This document shows, piece after piece, positions 1-11,748 of a DNA stretch of 64,000 nucleotides (position 1 is the stretch's first letter; each line of letters begins with the position of its first letter). Both the position numbers and the translations under genes were made by a program. Where the stretch lies: contig CM119270.1 of the NCBI GenBank assembly GCA_051294375.1, positions 8,295,213 to 8,359,212 on the forward strand, in the 5' to 3' direction. This DNA comes from Paraspadella gotoi (Eukaryota; Chaetognatha). The notes beneath the pieces are model-generated. The model was not told where the DNA came from. It saw only the letters and a list, made by a program, of their open reading frames with translations, and made no database searches.

Positions 1-1568
1 AGCCATGGCTCGCGACCAGAACGCTCGTAACAAAGAATATATAATTTATAATATATACATATATATATAAAAGATATATATAAAATATATATATATATAA
101 GATTCTGGCGACTCGAGTTGACCTCAGTCAACCAGATGATCTTCGTCACAAAGAGACTGTGAACCCTCAGTCGTCGTCGTCGTCGGCTGACTTCTTCTTA
201 CATTGTAAAGTTTTTCTCTCTTTTCGAATTCCAAGCCAAGAACTAAAAACCATGTTTTTATCTTTTTAATCGACGTTCAAATGATTTGCCATTAACTACA
301 TTTTACCCACGTTAAATCTTCTTCAAGTATATCGTCTTTTATTATTGTTTTGAACAATTGTAATACGTTGATGAAACGTAGAACTCTTTTCGCCTTGTTA
401 TTGACAGTTTAAATAGTTATTATAAAATTAATTAAATTTAATCAACGACTTAATTCTTTGTGACGGGGGTCTCCAAAAGATATAATTTAAAAAAGTTCAT
501 TTAAAAAGTTCTGCGGGAAAGATGTTGCATAATAAACGAGCCACAAAAATCCTCTCTCGAAAGCCGCGGTTGCTCGTCGCAAGGCCATGGCTTTCGGATT
601 TTGAATCGCAGTAGAGTCAATTATGCGCGTTTGGGTCCAATATAAAATGTAAAACGAAGCAAAAGCCCTTTGATTTCTTCGGATTTATTTTAACGTTTAG
701 AAAATCGATCCCGCGCTCCCCAAAAAATCGAAAGTAGACACCCTGGGCTCTCTTCCGGTGTATTCAAAAAGACTTTTTTTGATGGCTTGAGGTCGGAATT
801 AACGGTTAAAAAAGTTGTTTATTTGATTACCTAAACAAGCAATCAAGCTTGGAATTTTTTTTTCATTTTTTTAGTCAGGTGCTTGGAGGAGACCAAATGC
901 CTTCTATATATAAAGTCAAAGTGTTCTTTTGTTGAGTACAATTGAAGAATGAGCTGGTCTACGGAGAGGAAGATTCGAAGGGGTAGAACCAATCTATTTC
1001 AAATGCATTTTAATACATGAAAATGTTTAAATTAAGCTCGCGCTCCCCATTCATGCCCTTCCCAAGAACCTACGATTTCCGATATACCCATATTGCCACA
1101 CTTTATTAAGGGCGTGACCTCGGAATTTTGAAAAATATCGATTTCTAGAGAAAACTTGATCCCCCCATCGTGCGAAACGACTGGCACCCCCACTTAGTCC
1201 TAACTTTTATTAATTACTGTAAAAATAATTATTTATTATAATAATAATAATTTATTAATTTACATGTAATACAATTATATTAATAACTACTACTATATGA
1301 ACTACATAAACTTGATTATAACAGAATCAAATTTAAAAACAAGATAATTTTCGGAGATCATTAACTGCCAAGTTCCTAAGGTTGTCGTAGCGACGAAACA
1401 AACAAACGCGGAAAGAAAGGGATAATGAGAACCAGAACGGGGCGACGACGACTACGACGATGAAAACGAGGACGACGACGTTTCGGACAAGCGTAACTTG
1501 GATATTGAAAATGTAGATGTAAGATTGATGAAGATGTAAGAATCCTGAGAGAGGATACAGGAATTAAG
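1..1568. other. AT-rich spacer, no gene seen
   Basis: No frame on either strand looks coding. The stretch holds AT dinucleotide runs (about 50-100) and cryptic GAC/GTC triplets (about 1440-1490). Otherwise I see nothing in it. Confidence 0.6.
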
Positions 1569-1863
1569 TTAAAATAAAACTCGATCGACATAAATTAACT
1601 TAATTATTATTAAGCGATCGTGATACTTTTCTTTGTACTTTTCTATATCGTGATACTTTTCTATGTAGCTAATCTCGTTAAATTAACATTGTTAATCCTA
1701 ATTTCAAAACTACCTACGAACAAAGGTTTGCCCTTTTTCTTAAATTCATTTTGTTAATTATTAACAAAATGAATTTAAGAAAAAGGGCAAACCTTTGTTA
1801 GTAGGTAGTTTTGATCGCTTAATAATAATTAAGTTAATTTATGTCGATCGAGTTTTATTTTAA
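1569..1863. repeat. Near-perfect fold-back palindrome
   Basis: The inner arms 1705-1758 and 1760-1813 are reverse complements with about one mismatch. The outer arms 1569-1620 and 1813-1863 are also reverse complements. An extra segment of about 84 bp (1621-1704) interrupts the left side only and contains a short direct repeat of TGATACTTTTCT. This fits a fold-back element or the end-to-end inverted duplication of a small transposon. No coding capacity is visible. Confidence 0.85.
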
Positions 1864-1865
1864 CA

Positions 1866-2262
1866 AGTTTGAGCAAACAATGTCGGATCTGCCCATGATA
1901 AATAATTAAATTAATTAATCAAATTAATTAATAATGAATGAATAAATTAATTAATTAATTAATTAATTAGGCAATTAATTTGATCCGAAACGTTTGTTTT
2001 GTTTGATTAATTGAGTGATTAATTATTGATTAATTAATTGACTAATTGATTAATTAACTGATTAATTATTTGATTAATTATTACATCTTGCATTTACATT
2101 TAATATAAAAATAAAAAGAAGCATAATCAATTAGTAAAACAGGTTTTTTGTATTTTTCCACTCAAACGATTCCATCGAAACTAAATTTCCAGCCTAATCA
2201 CACACTTTCCTACCCACATACAAAATTTCAGGTCAATCGCCCTGTTACGAAATAATAATCAT
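1866..2262 (+). repeat. Diverged copy of short TIR element (family A)
   Basis: The left end AGTTTGAGCAAACAATGTCG matches the left end of the fuller copy at 40230-40680. The part around 2150-2260 matches its internal CACTC..ACGATTCCATC..CACACACTTTCC region. Between them lie TTAA-rich repeats. The right end is not recognisable. Confidence 0.6.
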
Positions 2263-3120
2263 TATATTTCGAAGAAAACCAAGCTTAGGTCTAATAGGTT
2301 TAATAGGTTTTATTCATTGGACGGGCCGGAGAGGCCATGGGTCGCAGTAATACAAAAAATCACATCAATACAAATAATCACAGTACAAAACAGTACAAGC
2401 TTCTCTACTTTCTCCCCGGTGCTCTTTTATTCTCTCTTACTAACGCAAGGATTTTCCGTTTCTCCAGCGATCTCAGCGACATCTCTAGTTTCGAATTTGT
2501 ATTATAGTATATATACTTAAGTACAAGTTTCCGAGGCAGTATGTGGCGGATTCTGATTGGTTCTACCGGATTTCGATTGATTTCAATCGTAGATTTATCG
2601 ACGTGGAACTCTTCGGTTTTCACTTAGTCTCACACTGCGTTTTTGCTACTTTTTAAAGTTATTTAAAATTCGCATATAGATATTCTCGGAAACACTTTAT
2701 TAGTGATAAAGTTTTCTGTGATCGCTGGATTGGTGGACTTTCTTGTGATAGAGGCAATCTTTTTGACAATTTTGGCTTCAGAAACAAGTAAGAGAATTTC
2801 TCTTTAAAACTTATAAATATATTTACATAGTGTGTATTAAATGTTTTGTTCCTTCGTCCAGGATTTCTAACTTTAGCTTCATAGAAGATCCTGGATTTCG
2901 CATCGACTTGATCGTCCGCCTTGTTCGTCGAGAATCAACTTTGCCGAGACTTTGTCGTCAGCCATCTTGAGCTATTTGACCGGTGCCATCGTCTCTTTTG
3001 CGCCATCGACCACGAATTCCTCTACTTATGATAGCGCAGAATTAGTCCAGGAAAGTTAGCGAATCAAAGACAGCCACCTCTACGACTTCAGTTCGTTTAC
3101 ACGCCCCATCCGCTCATGAG
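2263..3120. other. Unassigned spacer with a short open stretch
   Basis: No recognisable gene. About 2896-3060 on the + strand stays open for some 55 codons with a slightly higher GC content, but it has no start codon, clear splice frame or known motif. It may be a decayed retroelement flank or non-coding exon; I do not assign it. Confidence 0.4.
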
Positions 3121-3458
3121 TAATTAGTGTTCAAATAGTGAAATATATGTTTTTGTTTTTTCCATTTAAACTCATTTCCACTCGGACGATTCCATCAAAA
3201 CTTCATATCCAGCTCAATCACACACTCCCCTACCCACACACAAAATTTCATTCCAATCCATCCATCCATTCACGAGTAATTTGTGGGACGGACGGACAGA
3301 CAGACGGACGGACATCTTTTTTTTTTGCAAAATGTATTCGATGTACTGACATGGTATAGGTGAATGCCCGACAAGATTGAGGGGGCGGACCGACGGACCG
3401 ACAAAGTGAATTAATTATAGAGTCGGGATCTGCTGATAAGCAGATCTGACTAAAACGG
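3121..3458 (+). repeat. Family A short TIR element, 5' truncated
   Basis: Follows the copy at 40302-40672 closely: GTGTTCAAATAGTGAAATAT, the CACACACTCCCCTACCC block, a GGAC/AGAC minisatellite (about 3287-3315), a GGACCGACGGACCGACAAAG block and the end AGTCGGGATCTGCTGATAAG. The left TIR is missing. Non-autonomous, no coding capacity. Confidence 0.8.
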
Positions 3459-3709
3459 AGTTGTTTTATCTTATTATTTTACGTTGGTTGATCTCATTAT
3501 GATTATCATTATGATCGAAACTGAAGGGATTTCGCGTGAGGCCCCTCGTTACTCAGAATTATTATTTACCAGAAATGATGAAATTTCTTGATTAACCGGT
3601 TTGGCCTCGCATGCACCTTTTCGTTCAGATTCAGCTTCACTCAAGACCGGGATACTTATTTCATTTGTTGCTTACGGAAGAATTAAATCAAAATAAATAC
3701 GAAATTATC

Positions 3710-5807
3710 ATGCCGCTTCTGGGCAACCACGTGGGCAACTTGCAAGAGTGGGCGCAAGGGCGCTCTCTTCCTTTGCCCGAATATTCAATGACCGGCGGAA
3801 AAGGAAAATACTTGTTTGGAATGGTCGTGCGAATCGACACAGTCAGTCAAGTTGGTAAGTAAACCGAGATTTCCAAAACCTGAAACTGTAATTACCACAA
3901 AAAAAAAAATTCATGTCGCAAAAAGAATGAGTTGTTGTTATTCTTCAATTTGTATAAAAATAAAGTTAAGATTTAGCAATAACACGATAAATGCTTCGTA
4001 GGCCGAGGGTACGGTCAAAATAAGAAGGAAGCCCGAAGTGCCGCCGCCGCTGATTTGATGCGACGTCTCGTCCCTCGATACGACGCCTTTGATGACGGCG
4101 ATGACGATAGGAAAGAACGGATCTACGATGAAGTCGATGCGATCATTGCATTGGCGGCCAAAAACGGTTTTCCGATTCCGAGGTAAGTCGATGTCTCTCT
4201 CTCTCTCTCATCTCTTCCCAGGGTCTCATGCTGCGGTCAGTGGTCTCGCGATCGGTGCTGCGAGGGTTTGGGTGTGGTCTGGTGTGTTAGGATCGTGTGT
4301 GGTGGCGGGCGTGCTGGTGTTGCTCTCCTCAGTGTGTGTTCAGGCTCTGGCGAGATCTCTCTGTTAGAGTGTCGGCGGGAGGTCTTGGGTCTGGAGGCAG
4401 TCTTCTCTCTATCGTCGCGCTGGATGCGAGCGTGTTTCGGGCGAATGAATCACGACAGGTCTATCGTCGTGTCGGTGTCTCGCTCGGTCTCTCCGTGCGT
4501 CCGAAACATACCGTTTTCCACATCCTCCTCCCACAGATTCGAAAACCGCGCCCCACCGCGTGGTTTCGACTTCGCCGTCCGCTGCGTGGTCGGCTCCTTC
4601 TCGGCCGTCGGCGTCGGCGAGACGAGACGCGGCGCCATGAGAGACGCCGCGCGGGAATTAGCCGCGCTCTTGCGGGATCATCGGTCGAAGCCGGTGGCGG
4701 CGCTCAGCATAGAGGTGAGGAGATGATTTGCCCGGAAATGAAAAGTCAGCGTTTTGATTTTCATATTGGAAAAATTCAATAATTAATAATGATAATTATA
4801 AAATAAAACCAAATTCTTGGGCTCCTAACCTAATTCTAAAAAAATATATAATAATATTCCCGTTATAATTTGATTATAATAGCATAGGACACAATGAAAA
4901 ATGGCGTAACGTTACTGTTCCGTGCATAAAAAAAATTCACTGTTCAATATTATTATACTTCTTTTTATTTTTTGAAACGTTATAGTTTCATATGCTGATA
5001 TCCAAAATATCAATGCAAAATCTTTTTTTGTTTTTTTGATATGACTGAATATAGGGTGAAAGATATAAATTTAAAAAAGTTACTTATTCATATTTATTCA
5101 TAGAATTGTAATAGAAAAAAAAAAATAATAGTACTAATAGTTAGTGTTATGTCTCAAATAGATGGAAAAAAACCTCATTTAAAAATTTGATCGGGAAGTG
5201 GGGTAACTAAGGCTTACCAATAGCATCCTCCACGCCGATTGTTCTCTCAAATAATTTTTTTTATTTAATACATTTGAAAGGGAAAAAAAGAAAATTTGGA
5301 ATGCAGGTTGCAGAAAGGGTACAGATAATCTGGACTTATTGACATGATAACCATGACTTTTAATATCTTTTGAAATGGGGGCAGTAAAGAAATCTAAAAA
5401 AAATTATCATTAAGTCAGTCAATGAACGCTTTCCAATGGGCTATTACGAGAAATATTTTTTCTTAATTAAAATGGATAAATAAATAAATAAAAATAAAAG
5501 TGCAATATGAAATTGAGCTCATGAAATTCAATGACGAGAGGATTTAAAAGTGAAGATCCGAGGGCCAACGATAACGACGACGACAACATAAAGAACTACG
5601 ACAACGACGACCACCATACTTAAAACTCGCGTTTGTTCACTACTTATTTTAACTGTCTTACTGGTGGTAATAACCTTTCTTTTTTCGTTGTTGTAGTTGT
5701 ATTATGGGCAAAATGATTTTTGTTTCACAACAGAATTTTTGGATTCAAGCCTTCTTCAGCGTCAATGATTTGTGAAATTTGTACAGTTTTTTGTGTGGAG
5801 GAAGAAG

Positions 5808-5857
<50 letters not shown>

Positions 5858-6229
5858 TCCAACACAGAGTTGAGAAAAATAATAGTGGTCAAGTGGTGAG
5901 GACAGGTTAAGAATGAGGACAGATAGAGATTTTAGTTTTGAATAAGAAATGAAATGGTCAGAGTGGAGAGATTGAGAGAGGAGAGAGAGAGGGAGAGAGA
6001 GAGGGAGAGAGAGAGACAGGGAGAGAGAAAATAATATTACATTTCAAATGTACAACAAATAAAGTTTTTAAACTGTTATTAACAATTAACTATTTAATAA
6101 ATAATAAGTGAGGTGAAAATGAAATGTGAAAGTGAGAAGATACATTTAGTGTTAAGAATTGTTAATAAAGTTAGAAATTAAGAATTAAGAAAAGAGCTCA
6201 AAGTGAGCTAGTTTTTTGTGTGAAGAGAA

Positions 6230-6266
<37 letters not shown>

Positions 6267-7667
6267 CAAAGTTTCCAAACAGAGTTGAGAAAAATAATAG
6301 TGGTCAAGTGGTGAGGACAGGTTAAGAATGAGGACAGATAGAGATTTTAGTTTTGAATAAGAAAGAAATGGTCAGAGTGAGAGAGATTGAGAGAGAGAGA
6401 GAGAGGGGAGAGAGGGAGAGAGGGAGAGAGAGAAAATAATATTACATTTCAAATGTACAACAAAATAAAGTTTTTAAACTGTTATTAACAATTAACTATT
6501 TAATAAATAAATAAGTGAAGGTGAAAATGAAATGTGAAAGTGAGAAGATACATTTAGTGTTAAGAATTGTTAATAAAGTTAGAAATTAAAGAATTAAGAA
6601 AGAGCTCAAAGTGAGCTAAACGTCTCTGACGGATCGTTCCAGCAACATACGAAACCCTACCGTGACGCTCGCGGGCACTTCCTGTCCGTGTTGCTGAGCA
6701 CACAGCAAACACGTGCACTGCATTTAGAGAGTCAGACTGTCTCGTGCTGTCCCATGACCCGAACTGGTTCTCAGAGGTATTAGGGAGGCAATCTATATCA
6801 AAGCTCTTGAACCCTCTTTGAACCGTGATGGAGGACGATTCGACCTCCCTCCAAGCTAGGATTCGCTTATAAAAAGCTGGTGGAAGCCGCCTCCACCACG
6901 TCCGCACAATGATTCCCCTGTTGCTACTCAACGTGACAGGCGGAGACCCTTACGCAGGCAATGGGCAGGCGATGCCTCTCCCTCGACTGTAGCAACTCAA
7001 TCCCTCTCTCTGGGGAGCGAGCGTCGACCAAAACGACGGCTCCAGGAGGAGGGGGAGAGTCCAGCACTCCTGTCACAAAAGTGGCAAGAACTGACAACCG
7101 CCCACCTCGTCAGCAGGCGAGAAGAGGGCAGCTGGCAGGCGTATCAGGCCAAAGAGACATTCGAGTAGCGCTTGGAATGTTTCCGCAAGGAAGCCTCCCT
7201 AGCCCGACAATAACATATCGGTTCAATTGTCCTCTCAACCAATGACACGCCATAGACCCAGCCCCATCGCCCGAGCCTCTCATTTGTCCAAACCAAGGGG
7301 CCGGAGCTCACTTTGAGCTCTTTCTTAATTCTTAATTTCTAACTTTATTAACAATTCTTAACACTAAATGTATCTTCTCACTTTCACATTTCATTTTCAC
7401 CTTCACTTATTTATTTTTAATATAAGTTAATTGTTAATAACAGTTTAAAAACTTTATTTGTTGTACATTTGAATGTAATATTATTTTCTCTCTCCCTGTC
7501 TCTCTCCTCTCTCCTTCTCTCTCCTCTCTCTCTCTCTCTCAATCTCTCTCACTCTGACCATTTCATTTCTTATTCAAAACTAAAATCTCTATCTGTCCTC
7601 ATTCTTAACCTGTCCTCACCACTTGACCACTAATTATTTTTCTCAACTCTGTGTTGGAAACTTTGCC

Positions 7668-7719
<52 letters not shown>

Positions 7720-8153
7720 TCTCTCTCTTCCCTTCTTTCACACAAAAAACTGTACAAATTTCACAAATCATTGACGCTGAAGAAGGCTTGAATCCAAAGC
7801 CGAAACATGTACGTTTTTCCTATGAGTTAAATAAAATTCGTTGTGAAACAAAAATCATTTTGCCCAAACTGTCTTACTAAATTGTTATTTCCTTTCAGCC
7901 GCCTCGACGCAGTTCCTCTCCGTCTCTAAGCCTCGAAAGTGGCGCCTCTCGGGCACCAGTCGCGCTTGCCAGGCGAGCGCCACCATCGACGCCCCAATCC
8001 GGCGGCGTCGACGGGGCAACGCTCCTGGCGTCGCTTATGGACACTCTGATGCTGAATCGCAGCGGCGCGGCGGCTGGAGGGGGCGCCGCAGCTCGATCAT
8101 CTCGTTTTTCGCCGTTCGGATTCTCCGCTTTCGACGATTGGAATTCAAAATGA
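3710..8153 (+). CDS. Double-stranded-RNA-binding protein with two dsRBDs
   Basis: Exons 3710-3854, 4002-4182, 4537-4714 and 7899-8153 join in frame at GT-AG sites (phases 1, 2, 0) to give 252 residues from the ATG at 3710. The first dsRBD (about residues 6-75) shows VGNLQEWAQ, LPEYSM and the C-terminal GYGQNKKEARSAAAADLMRR helix with the KK..A..AA pattern of RNA-backbone contacts. The second (about 88-157) shows AKNGFPIPRFE, FDFAVRCVVG and a GETRRGAMRDAARELAALL helix, where the usual lysines are arginine or replaced. The tail is Ser/Pro/Ala-rich and ends FDDWNSK. The family includes TARBP2/PACT, Loquacious/R2D2 and Staufen; which one I cannot say. The same frame is open upstream to about 3596, with possible acceptors near 3630, so the true start and an extra N-terminal dsRBD may lie upstream. 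Intron 3 (3.2 kb) carries the Penelope-like element. AATAAA at 8400 is a possible poly(A) signal. Confidence 0.75.
4715..5650 (+). other. Intron 3 of the dsRBD gene, part before the retroelement
   Basis: AT-rich, no coding signal. About 4885-4925 (GACACAATGAAAAATGGCGT) resembles 8570-8610, so it is part of a dispersed repeat. GAC/ACG triplets cluster at about 5568-5612. Confidence 0.5.
5651..5662 (+). repeat. Target-site duplication, left copy
   Basis: AACTGTCTTACT occurs here and again at 7867-7878, exactly bracketing the inverted-arm retroelement. Twelve identical bases flanking an insertion fits a target-site duplication. Confidence 0.75.
6782..6958 (+). pseudogene. GIY-YIG endonuclease C-terminal remnant (Penelope-like)
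   Basis: From 6782 the frame reads REAIYIKALEPSLNRDGGRF and then DLPPS before a TAG at 6854-6856; the frame resumes with DSLIKSWWKPPPP. The E..I.....PSLNRDGG pattern is the conserved C-terminal part of the GIY-YIG nuclease fused to Penelope-like reverse transcriptases. Just upstream, HDPNWFSE is in another frame, which implies a frameshift at about 6778-6782. The stop codon and the frameshift make it a pseudogene. Confidence 0.7.
7771..7818 (+). ncRNA. Hammerhead-ribozyme-like motif in the retroelement arm
   Basis: CTGAAGA (7777-7783) matches the C-U-G-A-N-G-A core. GGCTT (7785-7789) and AAGCC (7797-7801) form stem II with a 7-nt loop, followed directly by GAAAC (7802-7806). A minimal stem III (AC with GT) and a short stem I (GACG with CGTT) can be drawn, putting the cleavage site after GTA at 7811. 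One extra A (7784) lies between the core and stem II, so activity is doubtful. Hammerhead ribozymes are known in terminal repeats of Penelope-like elements. The left arm lacks the 3' half of the motif. Confidence 0.5.
7867..7878 (+). repeat. Target-site duplication, right copy
   Basis: AACTGTCTTACT, identical to 5651-5662. It ends 20 bp before exon 4 of the dsRBD gene, so the insertion point was inside the 3' splice-site region. Confidence 0.75.
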
Positions 8154-8159
8154 GGAACC

Positions 8160-9940
8160 TACTGAACAGACATGTCTTAACAGAAAGACAGACTGATACT
8201 AGGGTAGTTTTTTTTTCACGTGCTGTCATGTAGCAGACATCGTTAGCTTTCACATAATGCATTAAAATTATTTTATGATAGCATTATGACATAAAAAAAA
8301 AATTGTTCTAATTTTTTTCTGCCAGGCCTCGTAGACACAGCATTTACACAGCATTTACACAGCATTTACACAGCATTTACATTTGTAATAATTGGGACTA
8401 ATAAATTTTGATATATTCTGTCTATAACTACTCAATGTTGATCTTCAGTATCATAAATATTGACGAAAATATTTTTTTTAAATTAATTCATTTAGAAATT
8501 TTTTTTTTCATGCACTGATTCCGATTCTGTTGGGTTTAGCATATCTTTCAAGCACATAACGAAAATATATATGACACAATGAAAAATAACGTGGCGAAAC
8601 GGTCTCGTGCTGATTTTATCCCTTTAAAATTGTTTCTGAGCCAAATTAATTGATCATTACTTTTGGTAATATGTGCGATATACACTACTGGACATTACTG
8701 TATCTGACCATAACCCTTGACCATCAACAAAAAAGCTAACTAGATCAAAAATAGTAAAAAAGATGAAGCAATATAGCTCGAAACGCTTACAGACAGACAG
8801 ACTGATACTAGGGTAGTTTTTTTTTCACGTGCTGTCATGTAGCAGACATCGTTATTTTAAATATTAATATAGCTAATGGGCATTATGCAATGGTTTTAAT
8901 TTTCACCTGAAGATGACCACAATTTAAAAATCTGATAATACAGTCTTTTAGTCCTGTGTCAGTAGTTTTTAAATCAGGGGGAACAAAGTTTGAATTTTCA
9001 TATTTAAATCATATGTTTTTTAAGTTGCTACATGATTTTTTACTTCTTTTTTTTTCAACAGTAACGGGACAACTTGCTTTCAAGGCATATCGCGTCTATG
9101 CGCGTCTACGTAGATCAATTTTAAAAACAGATTTGGATTCCTCAAACGCATATTTACTAGTAACCCGACGACATCAAGTGACGGAAGAAAAATTAATTCT
9201 AATATTTTTAGTTAATATCTATCGATTTCAATGAAAAAAAGGCACTAGATATATTGCATGTGATTGAACAATGTTATCGCAACAATATTTTTATTAATTT
9301 TATGTATTTTGTAAGTATTTTAAGTATTTTTATTCAGTGAGTAAAATAACAACTTTTTTATTCGCTAATTTTTATCTCGGACGCTTAACGCCAGACGTCC
9401 CTACTGATACCATCAAAAATTGGTTTATTTATCCCCCGAAAATTTCGGCGAAATGGTACAAATTTTTTCTTTTTTTTTACGGCTACCTAACTTTTTCTTT
9501 TTTTTTACGGCAACCAAACTTTTTGCTCTACTACCAGGATTTGTCTATTACTTTCTATTTTGTCTGCGCCCACTTCCCTTACATTTCTTTACCCATAATG
9601 GCAAATTACTGCATGATGGCTCCACAAACAAAAGAGCATTTTGGAAAATAAAATCGCAATCAATAGCAATCAGTCATCCACCTGAGTTCTTATTCCTTTT
9701 TTTTAAAGTAAAACAAATTAACATTTAAAATAAACCTTATCTGCCCTGCTAAATTTTTTCGATCTGCTTTTTAACAAATTAGCAATTGTTTTTTTAAATT
9801 TTAATCTTTTAAATTTTCATGTATACTGGACATTATTTTTTCTGACCTTAACCATCGACCATAAACAAAAAAGATAACTGAATGAAAAATGTGAATAAAG
9901 ATGAAGCAATATAGCGAGAAACGTTTACAAAATTTGAGAC
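8160..9940. repeat. Spacer with dispersed direct repeats
   Basis: A 60-bp block starting AGACTGATACTAGGGTAGTT and ending CAGACATCGTTA is present at about 8180-8243 and 8797-8852. A second unit (ACTGGACATTA .. GATGAAGCAATATAGC) occurs at about 8688-8785 and 9826-9920. An 11-bp repeat (ACAGCATTTAC) runs about 8337-8385. I see no gene. Confidence 0.7.
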
Positions 9941-10368
9941 CATTTGAAACTGGAGTATTTTTATAGCCAAAACGAAACTATAATGATAAATTAACAGTAA
10001 GAACAAGATGAATATTTTTCACCCATCGTTTCTTTAATTAACATGAATGAATCAGTCAAATAATCTAAAAAACAAATGACAACAATATGACAAATCGTTT
10101 TCTTTTTTTTTTATCAATAGAAAGTTTTTTTCTGATTACTCTCCTTATGTCCAAATATATAATATTTTTGAGGTATTTTCTAAAACCTTACATAAATATT
10201 ATATTTTTTATATTTTATCACTTTAAAAAAAAATCACAAATAACCTTTCTATGGAATAAAAGAATACCATGTTGATAAGGCGCTAAGTGGGCAGAAGATG
10301 ACTATCCGTAACTTCTATAACCCCCTCTAGATAGGTAGGTAATTAGGTATGATAGATGATAGATGATA

Positions 10369-10435
10369 GATCCCGTTACCTAGTGGTTGTGAGCTGAAGG
10401 CTTTACTCAATGAGCCACAGGGCCACAACTGAAAG
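10369..10435 (-). repeat. tRNA-derived SINE head (likely)
   Basis: On the - strand TGGCTCATTGAGTAAAGC (10417-10400) matches a tRNA A-box region. GGTAACGGGATC (10380-10369) is a degenerate B box at the right spacing. No full cloverleaf is drawn, so this is a SINE or tRNA pseudogene rather than a working tRNA. Confidence 0.4.
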
Positions 10436-10793
10436 TGTTATGCTTATTGACGGGGTGAACCTAGGCAATGCCCGACTACAACCAAGAACTAATTTTAGAT
10501 AAAAATATTTTGTAGCTTGCAAAATAATAAAAATTTTCTTTTGCAAATATTAAAGAAATAGGGAAGCTTTGTAAGAATTCCGACTCGCAATCGTGGAACT
10601 AAAAGTGAATTCCACGCTGCAACCGCAAGACGCACCTCACCTACCACAAACCCCCGAGGCCCGAGCTGCCGCCGACCCTCGGCCATCCTTTTCCGCCTTA
10701 CCCATTTCCGCTTCTGCGCGACGCCTATTTTTATGTCCCTTGGCTCGTTTCCTCGTTTTGTTTGCTCATGTCAGGGTTACGAAGCCAAAACCT

Positions 10794-10882
<89 letters not shown>
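10794..10882 (+). repeat. CT microsatellite
   Basis: Almost pure (CT)n of about 89 bp. It follows a GC-richer segment (10590-10790) that stays open in more than one + frame but has no recognisable motif. Confidence 0.95.
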
Positions 10883-10887
<5 letters not shown>

Positions 10888-10989
10888 TTCCTCAGAGCCA
10901 TTTGTCGAAACGAATTGAATTTACGCGGAGAATTCACGCAAAAAACTATCGACGGAGCATTTTTTTTTCTCGAATAAAAAAAAACAATC

Positions 10990-11687
10990 ATAGTTGATAT
11001 GTGAACATGAGTTTAATTTTTTTATTCAAATCGATAAATTTTATCCTCAAAGCTCAGAGGCCGAGAAGCCATTTTGAGCTGTGTTCGCAGCTAAATTGCT
11101 TAATATAATAACAATATGAAAAAGAGGGAAAATTTTTTTTGTTCGTCATTGCCGTCCTTGCTCCTTTTAAAGGAAGAATGGAATAGAGCAAAATGGGATT
11201 AATAATTATTCAGGCTGGCAACGAATCGAAAAAAGATCGTTGACGACGACAACAACAACAACAACGGTTCGACACGGACGACGACGATGACGACGACGAC
11301 AATGAGGACGACGACGATTCGGCCGAAGGCGAAGTCGACCAAAAAAAAACCGTTATGGATACAAAATACAAAAAACACGAGTGAAAAGGAAGAAAAATAA
11401 CAGAAGCCGATAGCGACAAAACGAGTGACTTAACAACGAAAATCACAAGTTACAAAACGGACAACAATTACATAGTTTTACAAAAAAAATCACAAGGGAC
11501 AAAACTAACAACTAACTAAAAACTAACAACTAACGAAACACTCGGTTTGACAACAACAACAAACTGTTTCCGTTTCCAGACACATGCGAACGGAACTCAA
11601 GAATATCCTGGCGACGAGATTGGCATCCATCGCCTCCACAGGGTGGAAATACGTTTGATAAATCGATACGGCATTCGACTTGCTTTC

Positions 11688-11748
<61 letters not shown>

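Larger units (their letters stand above)
5663..7866 (+). mobile_element. Degenerate Penelope-like retroelement with inverted terminal arms
   Basis: The outer arms are inverted copies: TGGGCAAAATGATTTTTGTT at 5705 is the complement of the end at 7866, and homology runs inward to the GAGCTC..GAGCTC blocks near 6605 and 7310. The left arm contains two tandem copies of a GA-rich unit (about 5815-6200 and 6235-6600). A 42-bp extra tail (5663-5704) lies outside the left arm. The centre carries a GIY-YIG endonuclease remnant. Penelope-like elements are known for repeats in direct or inverted orientation with a short extra tail, and for a C-terminal GIY-YIG domain. No reverse transcriptase is left, so the copy is truncated and dead. 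It sits in intron 3 of the dsRBD gene, ending about 32 bp before exon 4. Confidence 0.8.

Noticed and set aside
4268-4782. Long open frames over the third dsRBD exon
   Set aside because: They run through introns in other frames; the spliced frame 4537-4714 continues the dsRBD.
6560-6931. 123-codon - strand frame inside the retroelement
   Set aside because: Antisense to the GIY-YIG remnant, which shows clear similarity on the + strand.
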